DNA of 64,000 nt from Parachlamydiales bacterium (GTDB lineage: Bacteria > Chlamydiota > Chlamydiia > Chlamydiales > Rhabdochlamydiaceae): the NCBI GenBank assembly GCA_020053915.1, contig JAGVMG010000062.1, positions 1-64,000 on the forward strand, written 5' to 3'. Shown in pieces: positions 17,208 through 25,987 of the stretch (position 1 is the first letter of the stretch; the number at the start of each line of letters is the position of its first letter). The notes beneath the pieces are model-generated. The model was not told the DNA's origin. It did no database searches and saw only the letters and a program-made list of their open reading frames with translations. The translations under genes and the position numbers were made by a program.

Positions 17208-18021
17208 CGTTGAATGGACCTCTTGCGGTGAATACACCGACATCCTGCACCATAAATTTCGCGGTGTTTCCAAAATCACCATCAACCGCCCCGAAGTGCG
17301 CAACGCGTTTCGCCCGCACACAGTGACTGAAATGATGCATGCACTCAACGATGCGCGCGATGATGAATCGATCGGCGTGATTATTTTAACGGGGCAAGGC
17401 AAAGAAGCTTTTTGTTCGGGCGGCGATCAACGGATCCGCGGCCATGCAGGCTATGTCGGTGACGACGGCATCGCGCGTCTTAACGTCCTCGATTTCCAAA
17501 AACAAATCCGCGGCTGTCCCAAGCCTGTCATCGCCATGGTCGCAGGGTATGCAATCGGCGGCGGGCACGTGCTGCACGTCGTCTGTGATCTCACCATTGC
17601 TGCCGATAATGCGATCTTTGGACAAGTCGGCCCGAAGGTCGGCTCCTTTGATGGCGGATTTGGGTCTAGTTATCTCTCCCGCATCATCGGACAGAAAAAA
17701 GCGCGCGAGATCTGGTATCTCTGCCGCAAGTACAACGCTGCGGAAGCACTGGAAATGGGCCTTGTCAATTGCGTGGTCCCTTACGAAAAACTCGAGGAGA
17801 CAACCTTAGAGTGGTGCCATGAGATCCTGCAACACTCTCCGCTTGCTATCCGTTGCTTAAAATCTGCGTTCAACGCCGATTGCGATGGACAAACAGGGAT
17901 CCAAGAACTCGCAGGCAACGCCACACTGCTCTATTACATGACAGAAGAAGCCAAAGAAGGGCACCGCGCGTATTTAGAAAAGCGCCGCCCCGACTTTACC
18001 AAATTCCCTAAACGACCTTAA
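17182..18021 (+). CDS. menB: 1,4-dihydroxy-2-naphthoyl-CoA synthase
   Basis: 279 residues from the ATG at 17182, which has a GGAAAG site nine bases upstream; a GTG at 17146 is less likely. Crotonase-fold enzyme closing the second ring from o-succinylbenzoyl-CoA. Family blocks are present: oxyanion hole region [37 protein letters not shown] and [13 protein letters not shown]. The length and the GSFDGG motif distinguish MenB from ordinary enoyl-CoA hydratases. It overlaps the end of menDH by 26 bases and is followed 12 bases later by menA. Confidence 0.95.
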   Translation: MQTQQLSSSVEWTSCGEYTDILHHKFRGVSKITINRPEVRNAFRPHTVTEMMHALNDARDDESIGVIILTGQGKEAFCSGGDQRIRGHAGYVGDDGIARLNVLDFQKQIRGCPKPVIAMVAGYAIGGGHVLHVVCDLTIAADNAIFGQVGPKVGSFDGGFGSSYLSRIIGQKKAREIWYLCRKYNAAEALEMGLVNCVVPYEKLEETTLEWCHEILQHSPLAIRCLKSAFNADCDGQTGIQELAGNATLLYYMTEEAKEGHRAYLEKRRPDFTKFPKRP

Positions 18022-18033
18022 TTCAGGTGAGTC

Positions 18034-18903
18034 ATGAATCGCGTTAAAGTATGGACCTTGGCAGCGCGCCCCAAAACATGGATCAGTAGTTTTAGCCCCG
18101 TACTGATCGGGAGCACGCTTGCGATTAGTGCTGGCGTCTTTGACGCGATCTCATTTGTATTCACATTGTGCACAGCGCTTGCGATTCAAATCGGAACAAA
18201 TTTGGCAAACGACTATTTCGATTTTGTCAAAGGAGCAGACACAGAAGAGCGCAAAGGACCACAGCGGATGACCCAATCAGGACTCGTGACACCCGAAGCG
18301 ATGAAGCGTGCGATGATCCTCGCCTTTCTGATTGCATTTTTCTGTGGATGTTATCTGATTTGGAAGGGAGGAGCTGTCATTTCAGCCCTTCTCTCTCTTT
18401 CGATCCTCTTTGGTGTCCTCTATACGGGAGGACCTTTTCCTCTCGCCTATCTAGGGCTCGGAGAAGTGTTTGCCTTTACGTTTTTTGGACCCATTGCCAC
18501 CGCCGGAGCCTTTTACATACAAACACATGTATGGTCAAAACATGCCTTTTTAGCCGGGATCGCTCCTGGTGCTCTCTGCACGGCGATTCTCATTTTGAAT
18601 AACGTGCGCGACATCGATGAAGATCGAAAAGCTAACAAAAAAACGTTAGCCGTTCGGTTTGGAAGATCTTTTGGTAAGATAGAATATATCGCAGTCATTG
18701 TAGGAGCTCTGCTTCCCTTGATTGCTTTTTACGAGGGCCACCCCTTTTCTCTTCTTACTCTTTTAATCCTTCTTCCAGCGCTTCCTCTATTTCGCGGAGT
18801 TCTAAACTTTTCACACCCACAAGCACTCAATCTACTCTTTAGAAAAACAGGCCAGCTCATGTGGCTCTACACGCTTCTCTTTTGCATCGGATGGATGTTG
18901 TGA
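18034..18903 (+). CDS. menA: DHNA polyprenyltransferase
   Basis: 289-residue membrane prenyltransferase of the UbiA family; attaches the isoprenoid tail to 1,4-dihydroxy-2-naphthoate. Two aspartate-rich motifs bind the Mg-diphosphate: NDYFDFVKGAD in the first and NNVRDIDEDRKANKKTLAVR in the second cytoplasmic loop. About eight hydrophobic segments follow the N-terminal ARPKTW signature typical of MenA. The GGTGAGTC stretch supplies a ribosome-binding site. It overlaps the start of menC. Confidence 0.94.
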   Translation: MNRVKVWTLAARPKTWISSFSPVLIGSTLAISAGVFDAISFVFTLCTALAIQIGTNLANDYFDFVKGADTEERKGPQRMTQSGLVTPEAMKRAMILAFLIAFFCGCYLIWKGGAVISALLSLSILFGVLYTGGPFPLAYLGLGEVFAFTFFGPIATAGAFYIQTHVWSKHAFLAGIAPGALCTAILILNNVRDIDEDRKANKKTLAVRFGRSFGKIEYIAVIVGALLPLIAFYEGHPFSLLTLLILLPALPLFRGVLNFSHPQALNLLFRKTGQLMWLYTLLFCIGWML

Positions 18904-19838
18904 CAAGATGGACACTGTATGAATTTGCCCTACAGTGCCAGCCCCCCTTTGAGACAAGAAAAGGAATGGTGCTGAAAATTGAGCATCCCGATGAAAGAAT
19001 AGGATGGGGCGAGATTTCGCCGCTTCCCGGGCGAAGTCAAGAAAGTTTAGCTCAAGCAAAACGACAACTTCTCGCCCTTTTAAAGCACAACCGGCAGCCA
19101 AAAACCCTTTATCCTTCAGTCTCCATCGGCTGGGAACATGCCCATCACATAAACACACCCATTAACACACAATTTCCTCTCTGTGCGCTTCTGACAGGAA
19201 CCCGCAAACAAATTCTAGAAAAAGCTGAGAGCGTTTACTCCCAAGGCTACCGCACTGTAAAAGTCAAAGTGTCCAACCTCTCATTTATCGATGCTTATGA
19301 GGTACTCTCTCTACTAAGTTCCCAATTTTCAGTCCGCGTCGATGTGAACCAAGCATGGTCTTTTGGCGAGGCACTCTCCTTCTTTTCTCGATTTGCTCAG
19401 GACGCCTTTGAGTTCATCGAAGAGCCCACATCCGAAATTGACAAACTCTCTCTCTTTACACATCCATTTGCCCTCGACGAGTCTCTGCTCCAATTGACAA
19501 AGAACGAACTCAGCACCTTTTCCAAACTTAAAGCTCTTGTTCTGAAACCCACGATCATTGGAAACCAAAAAAAATGCGCACGTTATCAGACATTAGCGCA
19601 AGAACTCAACCTCTTATGCGTGTTAAGCAGCGCCTTCGAAAGCGGACTTGGCATCTCGCAAATCTGCGCATTAAGCCACACGCTCGGAATTGAGAACATT
19701 CCCCTAGGGTTGGATACCTATCGGCTCCTCAAAGAAGATCTTCTGATCCCCCCCTTAGATTTTTCCAAACCTCATCTGACCATTCCTAAGCCTATTGAGA
19801 TTAACTCCACGCTCCTCAAGGAGATTGCCCATGGCTAA
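18891..19838 (+). CDS. menC: o-Succinylbenzoate synthase
   Basis: 315 residues from the ATG at 18891; an upstream GTG at 18861 in the same frame is possible. Enolase-superfamily dehydratase making o-succinylbenzoate from SHCHC. Catalytic and metal-ligand motifs are seen: GYRTVKVKVS (Lys pair), VRVDVNQAW (Asp), FEFIEEP (Glu), FALDESL (Asp) and LKALVLKPTIIG (Lys). The N-terminal GWGEISPLPG is a capping-domain signature. Both ends overlap neighbours (menA by 13 bases, menE by 8), indicating a coupled operon. Confidence 0.92.
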   Translation: MDVVTRWTLYEFALQCQPPFETRKGMVLKIEHPDERIGWGEISPLPGRSQESLAQAKRQLLALLKHNRQPKTLYPSVSIGWEHAHHINTPINTQFPLCALLTGTRKQILEKAESVYSQGYRTVKVKVSNLSFIDAYEVLSLLSSQFSVRVDVNQAWSFGEALSFFSRFAQDAFEFIEEPTSEIDKLSLFTHPFALDESLLQLTKNELSTFSKLKALVLKPTIIGNQKKCARYQTLAQELNLLCVLSSAFESGLGISQICALSHTLGIENIPLGLDTYRLLKEDLLIPPLDFSKPHLTIPKPIEINSTLLKEIAHG

Positions 19839-21108
19839 TCCCGCACTCATTACCGACACACACACCTATACGCACGATGAGCTAAACGGCGCTATTGCCC
19901 ACCTCGTGTCCCAATTAAAAAAGCAAAACATCGGCCCTAAAAGCAAAATCGCCTTCATCGCAAAGACCTCGCCCTTAACCATTGCTTTATTTTTTGCCCT
20001 TTTTCAACTCCAAGCAATCGCCTGTCCACTCAGTTATCGCTTCACAGAAACGCAAATTCCCCCTTTATTGAAGCAACTGGATGCCACCCACTTTCTCGAT
20101 CTCACTCAGCTAACTTTCTCCCCTACGCCCCTTTCCGCCATCGATACAACGTGGCAAGGATCTCAATTAGCCACCTACTTATTCACTTCGGGCACAAGCG
20201 GCACCCCAAAAATCGCATGCCACAATTTAGACAACCATATCTTCAGCGCATTAGGAGCACTCCCCATACTCGGAATTAACACAGACTCCCGTTACCTCCT
20301 TTCGCTTCCCCTCTTTCACGTCAGCGGCATCAGCATCCTCTTCCGCAGCTATTTAAGCAGATGCACCCTCGTTCTTTCAGATCACCCCCTGGGGCTCCGC
20401 TTAAAAGCCTTTGAAATCACCCACGCTTCTCTCGTCCCAACACAACTCTATCGGCTACTCCAAGATCCCGCATTAAAACTCCCGCATCTGCAGTGTGCTC
20501 TTATTGGCGGCGCAGCGCTCTCTTCTAGTTTACGCAAAGAGGCGCTTCAACGCGAACTCCCCCTCTTTGCGACCTACGGCATGACGGAAATGAGCTCAAT
20601 GATTACCTGTAGAAAAACATATAAAGAAAGCACAGACAGTGGAGCACTCCTCACCCATCGCGAGATGAAATGCTCCCCCACGGGAGAGCTTCTCGTGCGC
20701 GGAAAAACCCTATTTCAAGGTTATTGGGATCCACTCCACAAAACAACACAGCGCCCTCTAATAGACGGATGGTTTCCCACCGGAGACTTAGGAGAACAAA
20801 CATCGGATGGCTATTGGAAAATCACAGGACGCAAAGATCGACTCTTTATCTCAGGAGGAGAAAATATACAGCCCGAAGAGATCGAGCGGGCGCTAGTGAG
20901 ACTGCCAGGGATCATCGCAGCGATCGTCCGCCCGAAGCCCGACCCCGAATTCGGAGAGCGGCCGATTGCTTATCTCTTAGAAGACACCCCCCAGTACACC
21001 CTCGAGAGCCTCAAAAAGGCGCTGCACCTCTACCTCCCCTCGTATAAACACCCGGTGGAAATTTTCCCATTTAATGCAGAGATGCGCGAGCGGATTATAC
21101 CGAAATGA
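19831..21108 (+). CDS. menE: o-Succinylbenzoate-CoA ligase, short C-terminus
   Basis: 425 residues from the ATG at 19831, which follows an AAGGAG site; upstream starts are less likely. Adenylate-forming ligase activating o-succinylbenzoate with CoA. The P-loop is LFTSGTSGTPK, with YGMTEMSS and GDLGEQTSDGYWKITGRKDR in order. The C-terminal subdomain ends abruptly (FPFNAEMRERIIPK): the usual tail beyond the catalytic-lysine motif is missing, and whether the last Lys substitutes is unclear. The final codons and stop lie inside a 173-bp palindrome that begins at 21090. It is the last gene of the men run. Confidence 0.9.
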   Translation: MANPALITDTHTYTHDELNGAIAHLVSQLKKQNIGPKSKIAFIAKTSPLTIALFFALFQLQAIACPLSYRFTETQIPPLLKQLDATHFLDLTQLTFSPTPLSAIDTTWQGSQLATYLFTSGTSGTPKIACHNLDNHIFSALGALPILGINTDSRYLLSLPLFHVSGISILFRSYLSRCTLVLSDHPLGLRLKAFEITHASLVPTQLYRLLQDPALKLPHLQCALIGGAALSSSLRKEALQRELPLFATYGMTEMSSMITCRKTYKESTDSGALLTHREMKCSPTGELLVRGKTLFQGYWDPLHKTTQRPLIDGWFPTGDLGEQTSDGYWKITGRKDRLFISGGENIQPEEIERALVRLPGIIAAIVRPKPDPEFGERPIAYLLEDTPQYTLESLKKALHLYLPSYKHPVEIFPFNAEMRERIIPK

Positions 21109-21262
21109 TTCAAGAATCGATTACTGACAATGCTGGCGCTTGCACTTTCGGATCAGCTCCATGACCATGTGTTTACACATGGTCATGGAGCTGATCCGAA
21201 AGATGAAGATGTCAGCGCAGTCAGTAACCAATTCTTGAATGATTTTCGGTATAAATAACCGC
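21090..21262. repeat. 173-bp nested palindrome at the menE 3' end
   Basis: The element pairs from 21090 to 21262. Inner arms 21145-21172 and 21175-21202 are perfect 28-base complements with a two-base loop; outer arms pair imperfectly, for example TTCAAGAAT with ATTCTTGAA and TATACCGAAA with TTTTCGGTATA. The first 19 bases are the end of menE, including its stop. It separates menE from the convergent membrane protein gene, so it could end transcription from both sides. Confidence 0.9.
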
Positions 21263-21273
21263 TTTAAGGCCTA

Positions 21274-22296
21274 TTATTCTGCTAACGTGCTATTCATCAT
21301 TGCTGAAGAAGAATCTTCAAGACGCACATCACCAAATATTGCTGGATAAAACAAAATAAATATAATTCCTCCCAACATAAACAATAATAATGCGCTCGTT
21401 GAATATACGTTTAATCTAGTTCTCCCATCAGGTTGGCATAATGGATACAGATTGCACGTCAATCCGTCCCCAATTTGAAGACAGGGATGATTTGGATCAA
21501 ACGGTGGCGGAGCATTTCTCTCTGGAACTAATGCAGCGTGTTCAGGATCATTTGGACCTTGTTCAGGGCCTTGTTCGTTCTGTTCAACGACAACCTCAAC
21601 CTCAGGTTCAGCCACTAATGCTAGTGTCGGATCGTGTAGTTCGACTACTGTCGAAGAGAGCTCAGAATGAGGTTTAATGGCTCGATCATAGACATATTTC
21701 AATGTGCGCTGAAGATCATGTTCCGACATTTTGTTTGCGCCATTAAAGTGATCGATGAGCTTTTTGAGCTGCTCTAATAACATAATCGCTTTTGCAAGAG
21801 CAACCTCATCAATCGGAGTGGTGCGCATCGATTCATCTGCATGTTCTAATTCAGGTCTGGCAGCCGCAGCCCTTTCTCTTTCTAAGCGCGCAGCAGGATG
21901 ATCACTACCCTGTTCGGTCAAATGTTTTGGAACAATGGGTCTAAAGTCAGTAATCCTCTCTTGGCAATAGCATAAGATAGGTTGATTTGTGCAGTCCCTA
22001 ACCGCTTGATTAAAATCAATGGGTTGTCGACTCCGACGTGCTAAAGGCAACTCTTCAACTTGTCTTTTAATACCTTCGATTGCAGATAGAAAGCCAATAC
22101 GCCTTTGAATTTCACTAAAAATATGCCCCAGAGGAATTGCATGCTGACACGGAAACACGGTCATTCCTACTTGAGGCAATGCAGCGACGACCTCAACAAC
22201 CCACCTATTAGACAACGAAGAGGCTTCTCTATCCCGGCTCTCAACACCTGGTTGTAGCGGTTGATAATTAGTTTCAACACTCGAACTTGCTGCCAT
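21274..22296 (-). CDS. Uncharacterised protein with one C-terminal membrane span
   Basis: 340 residues, family not recognised. There is one strong hydrophobic segment near residues 298-317 (ALLLFMLGGIIFILFYPAIF) and a short tail, with no N-terminal signal peptide. The region before it is acidic and Pro/Gln/Glu-rich (VEVVVEQNEQGPEQGPNDPE). The layout would put a large N-terminal part on one side of a membrane; tail-anchored effectors or inclusion membrane proteins look like this, but no homology supports it. The upstream gap is very AT-rich, as for neighbouring lineage-specific genes. Confidence 0.6.
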   Translation of the reverse strand: MAASSSVETNYQPLQPGVESRDREASSLSNRWVVEVVAALPQVGMTVFPCQHAIPLGHIFSEIQRRIGFLSAIEGIKRQVEELPLARRSRQPIDFNQAVRDCTNQPILCYCQERITDFRPIVPKHLTEQGSDHPAARLERERAAAARPELEHADESMRTTPIDEVALAKAIMLLEQLKKLIDHFNGANKMSEHDLQRTLKYVYDRAIKPHSELSSTVVELHDPTLALVAEPEVEVVVEQNEQGPEQGPNDPEHAALVPERNAPPPFDPNHPCLQIGDGLTCNLYPLCQPDGRTRLNVYSTSALLLFMLGGIIFILFYPAIFGDVRLEDSSSAMMNSTLAE

Positions 22297-22567
22297 AATC
22301 CGTTAACTCCAAACTATAATTAAAAAGACTTAATTCAACAATTATTATACAAAAATTAATATTAAATAGAAACAATTTATTTAAAATAATATAAGCCGTT
22401 AACAATCAATTAATTAAAGATTTGAAAATAAAAAAAATAAGAAATAAAATATTTAATTATTACACAAAAAAAGCATATTTTTATTGATTTACAACAATAT
22501 TTTAATATATAATTAACTACGAAAAAGTTAATTAAAACAAATTAATAAAACTAAAAAAGAGGTGTTT
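22297..22567. promoter_or_regulatory. AT-rich divergent intergenic region with promoter
   Basis: About 270 bases of mostly A and T separate two divergent genes. On the plus strand TTGATT (22484-22489) and TATAAT (22508-22513), 18 bases apart, form a plausible promoter for the SDR-like gene, followed by an AAGAGGT ribosome-binding site before the ATG at 22568. No other feature is visible. Confidence 0.55.
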
Positions 22568-23830
22568 ATGAGCTTAATTTCAACAGGATTGACCACATTG
22601 TCACGGAGTCTCATGCAAGGAAGAATGCGCATTTCAGACTCCACTCAAACTTCAATGTTAAGTACGCAAGCGCATATGTCAGAGGCATTGGTTATTCCAG
22701 CAGCAAATTCAGTCCTAGCGCAGAGCGTTATTCCAGCAGCTTTAAAACGAGGCTCGTCTGTCTTTGCGATCACGGGTGAACCACGTAAAAGTTTAGACAC
22801 ATATGGAAAACATCCCAATCTTGTCATCGTCCCCACTGATCACCAAGCTTATAAAGAACCTAAAGCTATTGAGAACCAAATGCGTCACGCATTTGGTAGA
22901 AAGAAATTTTTGAGCATCGGGATAATCAATGCGTTGGGAGGAACAACTTCTGCGCTAGGACGTCCTGATAGTCCACAGGAATTGTTTGAAAAAAACGTAG
23001 AAGCACCCCGAGGTTTTGTATCTGGAGTGTTAGATGCAGCAAGCGACCACACGGAAACGTGCAATATCGTTAACCTCAGCTCAATTGCAGCTTCAATCTC
23101 CGATCCCGATCGATGCGATTACACGCACTGTCGAATTCTTGGAGAGCGTGAAATTTCTGGTATTGGAGTTGGAAAAGGCAAAGTCACTCATATGCGACTT
23201 GGCCTTGTACAAGCCGATCCCATCTATGATGCTCAGGCAGGAAAATGGCTGGTTAATAGTGGTCACAACCATTCAGCAGAAAACTGGGCTCGAAAAAAAA
23301 TGGTATTTGTTGCAGGAGAAGATAAAAACCCCGTGTATCAACCCACTTCGATCAGTTGTATCGCAAAAGGCGCTCTTCGCGCAGCTTTTCGAACAAAAGG
23401 TCCTGATGTCATGGTTATTGATGCAGTGAGTCGCCATTTAATGACTCAACGCGAGTACTTGACCTTGTTTACAAAGGGCAAGGTATTATGTGTACATGTA
23501 CCCTTGGAGGTTTTGCATCATGTAACGCAACTTTCTAAAGATGGTCGTTTGCAACCATATGCATTGCAAATCATCACCGCTCTTGAAAAAAACCCAAAAG
23601 TATTGGATTCAAGCGCTTTTGAAAGCCTACTTGAAGAGCCACCTTTATCAATGGATACCTTATATGCTCCAATCAAAGACAATCATTTTATCCATCCAGG
23701 GATTAAATTAACGCGCTATGCCCGTAAATTAATAAAAGAAAGCATCTCTGATCCTGAAAAATCAATTGATTTACTCAAGGCAATCGCTATAAGTAAAGGA
23801 TGGAAATTTTCTGTCATCGAACGCGGCTAA
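22568..23830 (+). CDS. Atypical SDR-like (Rossmann) protein
   Basis: 420 residues from the ATG at 22568, preferred over a GTG two codons earlier because AAGAGGT is well spaced. The middle resembles extended short-chain dehydrogenases: a strand with VFAITGEP, INALGG in the NNAG position, VNLSSIAAS in the Ser position, and YTHCRILGE at 185-193 in the YxxxK position. Two hallmarks are altered: no GxxGxxG nucleotide loop is seen at the N-terminus, and the catalytic Lys is Arg189. It may be a non-enzymatic or differently active Rossmann protein. The C-terminal 150 residues are unassigned. Confidence 0.6.
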   Translation: MSLISTGLTTLSRSLMQGRMRISDSTQTSMLSTQAHMSEALVIPAANSVLAQSVIPAALKRGSSVFAITGEPRKSLDTYGKHPNLVIVPTDHQAYKEPKAIENQMRHAFGRKKFLSIGIINALGGTTSALGRPDSPQELFEKNVEAPRGFVSGVLDAASDHTETCNIVNLSSIAASISDPDRCDYTHCRILGEREISGIGVGKGKVTHMRLGLVQADPIYDAQAGKWLVNSGHNHSAENWARKKMVFVAGEDKNPVYQPTSISCIAKGALRAAFRTKGPDVMVIDAVSRHLMTQREYLTLFTKGKVLCVHVPLEVLHHVTQLSKDGRLQPYALQIITALEKNPKVLDSSAFESLLEEPPLSMDTLYAPIKDNHFIHPGIKLTRYARKLIKESISDPEKSIDLLKAIAISKGWKFSVIERG

Positions 23831-23892
23831 AAATCGATCTATGTGATCAACATGTTCGATCTATCCAAGTTTGGATCAATTTCCCGACTATT

Positions 23893-23946
23893 AAGATGAA
23901 TACTTAAAACAAAATCAACGGTAGATTTGTTTTTAAGTATTCATCT
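23893..23946. terminator. Bidirectional stem-loop between convergent genes
   Basis: AGATGAATACTTAAAA starting at 23894 pairs with TTTTAAGTATTCATCT ending at 23946, with a few mismatches and a short loop. It lies between the convergent SDR-like gene and the small minus-strand gene, where a two-way terminator is expected. Confidence 0.6.
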
Positions 23947-23960
23947 ATTTAAGGAGTGAT

Positions 23961-24248
23961 CTATAGTTCGTCTTTTTCTCGAAGTTTATTCATTTTGCGT
24001 TGGGTTTCTTTAACAAAAAGCTCTTGAAAGCGCTCATCACAAGTTTTATCAAAAATCCCTTCACCTTCTTTGACAATAGAAGGAACTCTGACCGACTCTA
24101 GACTAAAAGCAGTTTGTATGCGAGCCACGCAAAATTGCGAAACCTTATCCATTAATCCTTTGGAGCTATAGTAACAGCCCCCTATGTGCACAGGAAACGC
24201 TGCCGTTCGCGCAAAACCTCTCGTAATAGGTGGAAGTAATGAAGCCAC
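23961..24248 (-). CDS. Small uncharacterised protein
   Basis: 95 residues starting with GTG at 24248; an AGAGGT ribosome-binding site five bases upstream supports the start. No family is recognised and no membrane segment is present. The C-terminus is strongly charged (ETQRKMNKLREKDEL) and helical. It lies in the AT-rich block of lineage-specific genes and has no operon partner. Confidence 0.5.
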   Translation of the reverse strand: MASLLPPITRGFARTAAFPVHIGGCYYSSKGLMDKVSQFCVARIQTAFSLESVRVPSIVKEGEGIFDKTCDERFQELFVKETQRKMNKLREKDEL

Positions 24249-24432
24249 TTTTACCTCTTTGTTAAGAACTATTGGAAAGCATGATATACCATCACTTAAC
24301 TATCCAGCAACGATTTTGTTAATTTATATAAACAATTAAAAAACAACAAGTTACACCATATTTTTCTACTTTCATTCTACAAACACCTAAAAATCAACAG
24401 ATTAACAGATTTAAAATCGACATATTTTATAA

Positions 24433-24461
24433 TTGAATTATAATAAAATTTAGTATATAAT
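24433..24461 (+). promoter_or_regulatory. Predicted promoter of the small 24.5-kb gene
   Basis: TTGAAT (24433-24438) and TATAAT (24456-24461) are 17 bases apart, followed by a start codon at 24492. The surrounding 240 bases between the two small genes are very AT-rich and hold nothing else that I can see. Confidence 0.6.
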
Positions 24462-24491
24462 TAATATAAGGACTATTAAAAAAGGTAAGAT

Positions 24492-24737
24492 ATGCTTGAT
24501 TTATCATTATTAAACTATTTTAGCGCGGTGCAAAGCGCAACTACTACCGTATCATCAAAAAAGCCAGCCGCACCAAAATCAAAAACAAAACCTGCTGAAA
24601 TAACTGATCAAAAAACGAATGTAATCTTCAAAAACGTAATCAACTCTGTTTTTGAATCTTTCGGCAATACGTTTAGAGATTTTGGCGAAAACGCTCCTGG
24701 AGGAGGCGCCGTTCTGATTATTATCCCTCAATATTAA
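24492..24737 (+). CDS. Small uncharacterised protein
   Basis: 81 residues, not recognised. An AAAAAAGGT site precedes the ATG and a good promoter lies upstream. The N-terminal 50 residues are rich in Ser, Thr, Lys, Ala and Pro and poor in order, as in type III secretion signals; the C-terminal part ends in a Gly-rich hydrophobic stretch (GGGAVLIIIPQY). The gene is convergent with the FAD monooxygenase. Function unknown. Confidence 0.5.
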   Translation: MLDLSLLNYFSAVQSATTTVSSKKPAAPKSKTKPAEITDQKTNVIFKNVINSVFESFGNTFRDFGENAPGGGAVLIIIPQY

Positions 24738-24775
24738 GAGAACTTTCAAGCTCAGCACTTCAACTGAGCTTTACC

Positions 24776-25987
24776 CTACGCGATGAGAGAGCCAGCAAGC
24801 TGGTTCCAGATTCTTAAGCCGCAATTGCGGATATGCTGTTGTTCTGATGTTTTGAATTTGACTGCTTGCAAAGGAAGTCGGTTGGTAGATTGGAACCACA
24901 CACCTAAAACTGTAATCAAAAAACTCTTGATCCAGGCTCTGATTCGTTCTATCTGCACACGAACTGTTGTGTAGCGAGAATAAGAATCCAAGTGCGATGC
25001 TAACGCATCTTTCTTTAACCCTTCTGCAATACATTGAGCCAATTTTGTTCCCAGCATGAAGCCATTATTGATGGCTCTAAAAAAGGGAAAGGCTGCAGCA
25101 GCATCGCCAACGAGCGCCCACAGCCTGCCTTTTTGATCGACAGTGACCACTTCTTTAGAGGCATAAGAATTTAAGACGATTGCAGTCAGCTTATTCCTTT
25201 CTCCGTCAGGCACAATAACCTTATCTTCAAGTTCCTTTTGTGCTCCCCACCAGCGAAGGAGAACTTCACGAAGAGATGCTGGGAGCTTTGTCAGACTTGT
25301 CTCGAAGTAATACGGATTTTTAAACGTTGCATCTGCAATTTGATCGTGTGTATTTTTATCTGTGAAGATCTGGAGTGTGATGCGCAAAGAGCCATCGGGT
25401 TGAGGATCCGATTTTTCGATGACAAAATGCTCTGCAAATTTCTGCATTTTGTAGCTCCTCGATAAATTTGTAATGGATTGCTTTTTAGAAGGAGACACAC
25501 CTTGAGATTTTGGTTTTATGATATACTGAACTTGAGCCATGTACTGTAAGTTTGAATAGAAGCGAAACTGATTTTGGAAAATGGTTGATCTAACGCTGCT
25601 TCTAGCCCCATCAGCTCCAATGAAAAGCTTGGCATTTGGAAAAAGCTCAGGCAACGTCTTCGGGTCTGCTGGGTGCCCTTTTAGAATCTTAATCCCGATC
25701 TGATGAGCAAGAGCGGTCAGATCCTCTTCCATTTCCTTAATTGGGACAATACGATTACCCCATTTTTTGACAAGCCCCTCTAATACAGGATGAGATGGAA
25801 TCCCTTCTAAGGAAGAAGCGCTAATGCGCAAGTGAATATTAGAACGTTGATACGTTTCATTCTTTTCGATGATCGTCACATTTTTCCCGCTTAAAAGGCG
25901 GGTCTGAATACCAGTCCAAAGTCCAATCGGCCCTCCCCCAACAATCACAACCTGGGATGTAGGATCTCCACTAATTCTCTTAAACAT
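24776..25987 (-). CDS. FAD-dependent monooxygenase-like protein
   Basis: 403 residues with the PHBH-type FAD fold: VVIVGGGPIGLW near residue 13, IGADGARSSVR in the middle, and LVGDAAAAFPFFRAINNGF as the second FAD motif. These flavoproteins hydroxylate aromatic or other substrates with NAD(P)H and oxygen; MICAL-type enzymes that oxidise actin share this fold, but nothing here proves that. A hydrophobic segment (SFLITVLGVWF) lies near the C-terminus. It overlaps the upstream SGNH hydrolase gene by eight bases, so the two are co-translated. Substrate unknown. Confidence 0.8.
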   Translation of the reverse strand: MFKRISGDPTSQVVIVGGGPIGLWTGIQTRLLSGKNVTIIEKNETYQRSNIHLRISASSLEGIPSHPVLEGLVKKWGNRIVPIKEMEEDLTALAHQIGIKILKGHPADPKTLPELFPNAKLFIGADGARSSVRSTIFQNQFRFYSNLQYMAQVQYIIKPKSQGVSPSKKQSITNLSRSYKMQKFAEHFVIEKSDPQPDGSLRITLQIFTDKNTHDQIADATFKNPYYFETSLTKLPASLREVLLRWWGAQKELEDKVIVPDGERNKLTAIVLNSYASKEVVTVDQKGRLWALVGDAAAAFPFFRAINNGFMLGTKLAQCIAEGLKKDALASHLDSYSRYTTVRVQIERIRAWIKSFLITVLGVWFQSTNRLPLQAVKFKTSEQQHIRNCGLRIWNQLAGSLIA

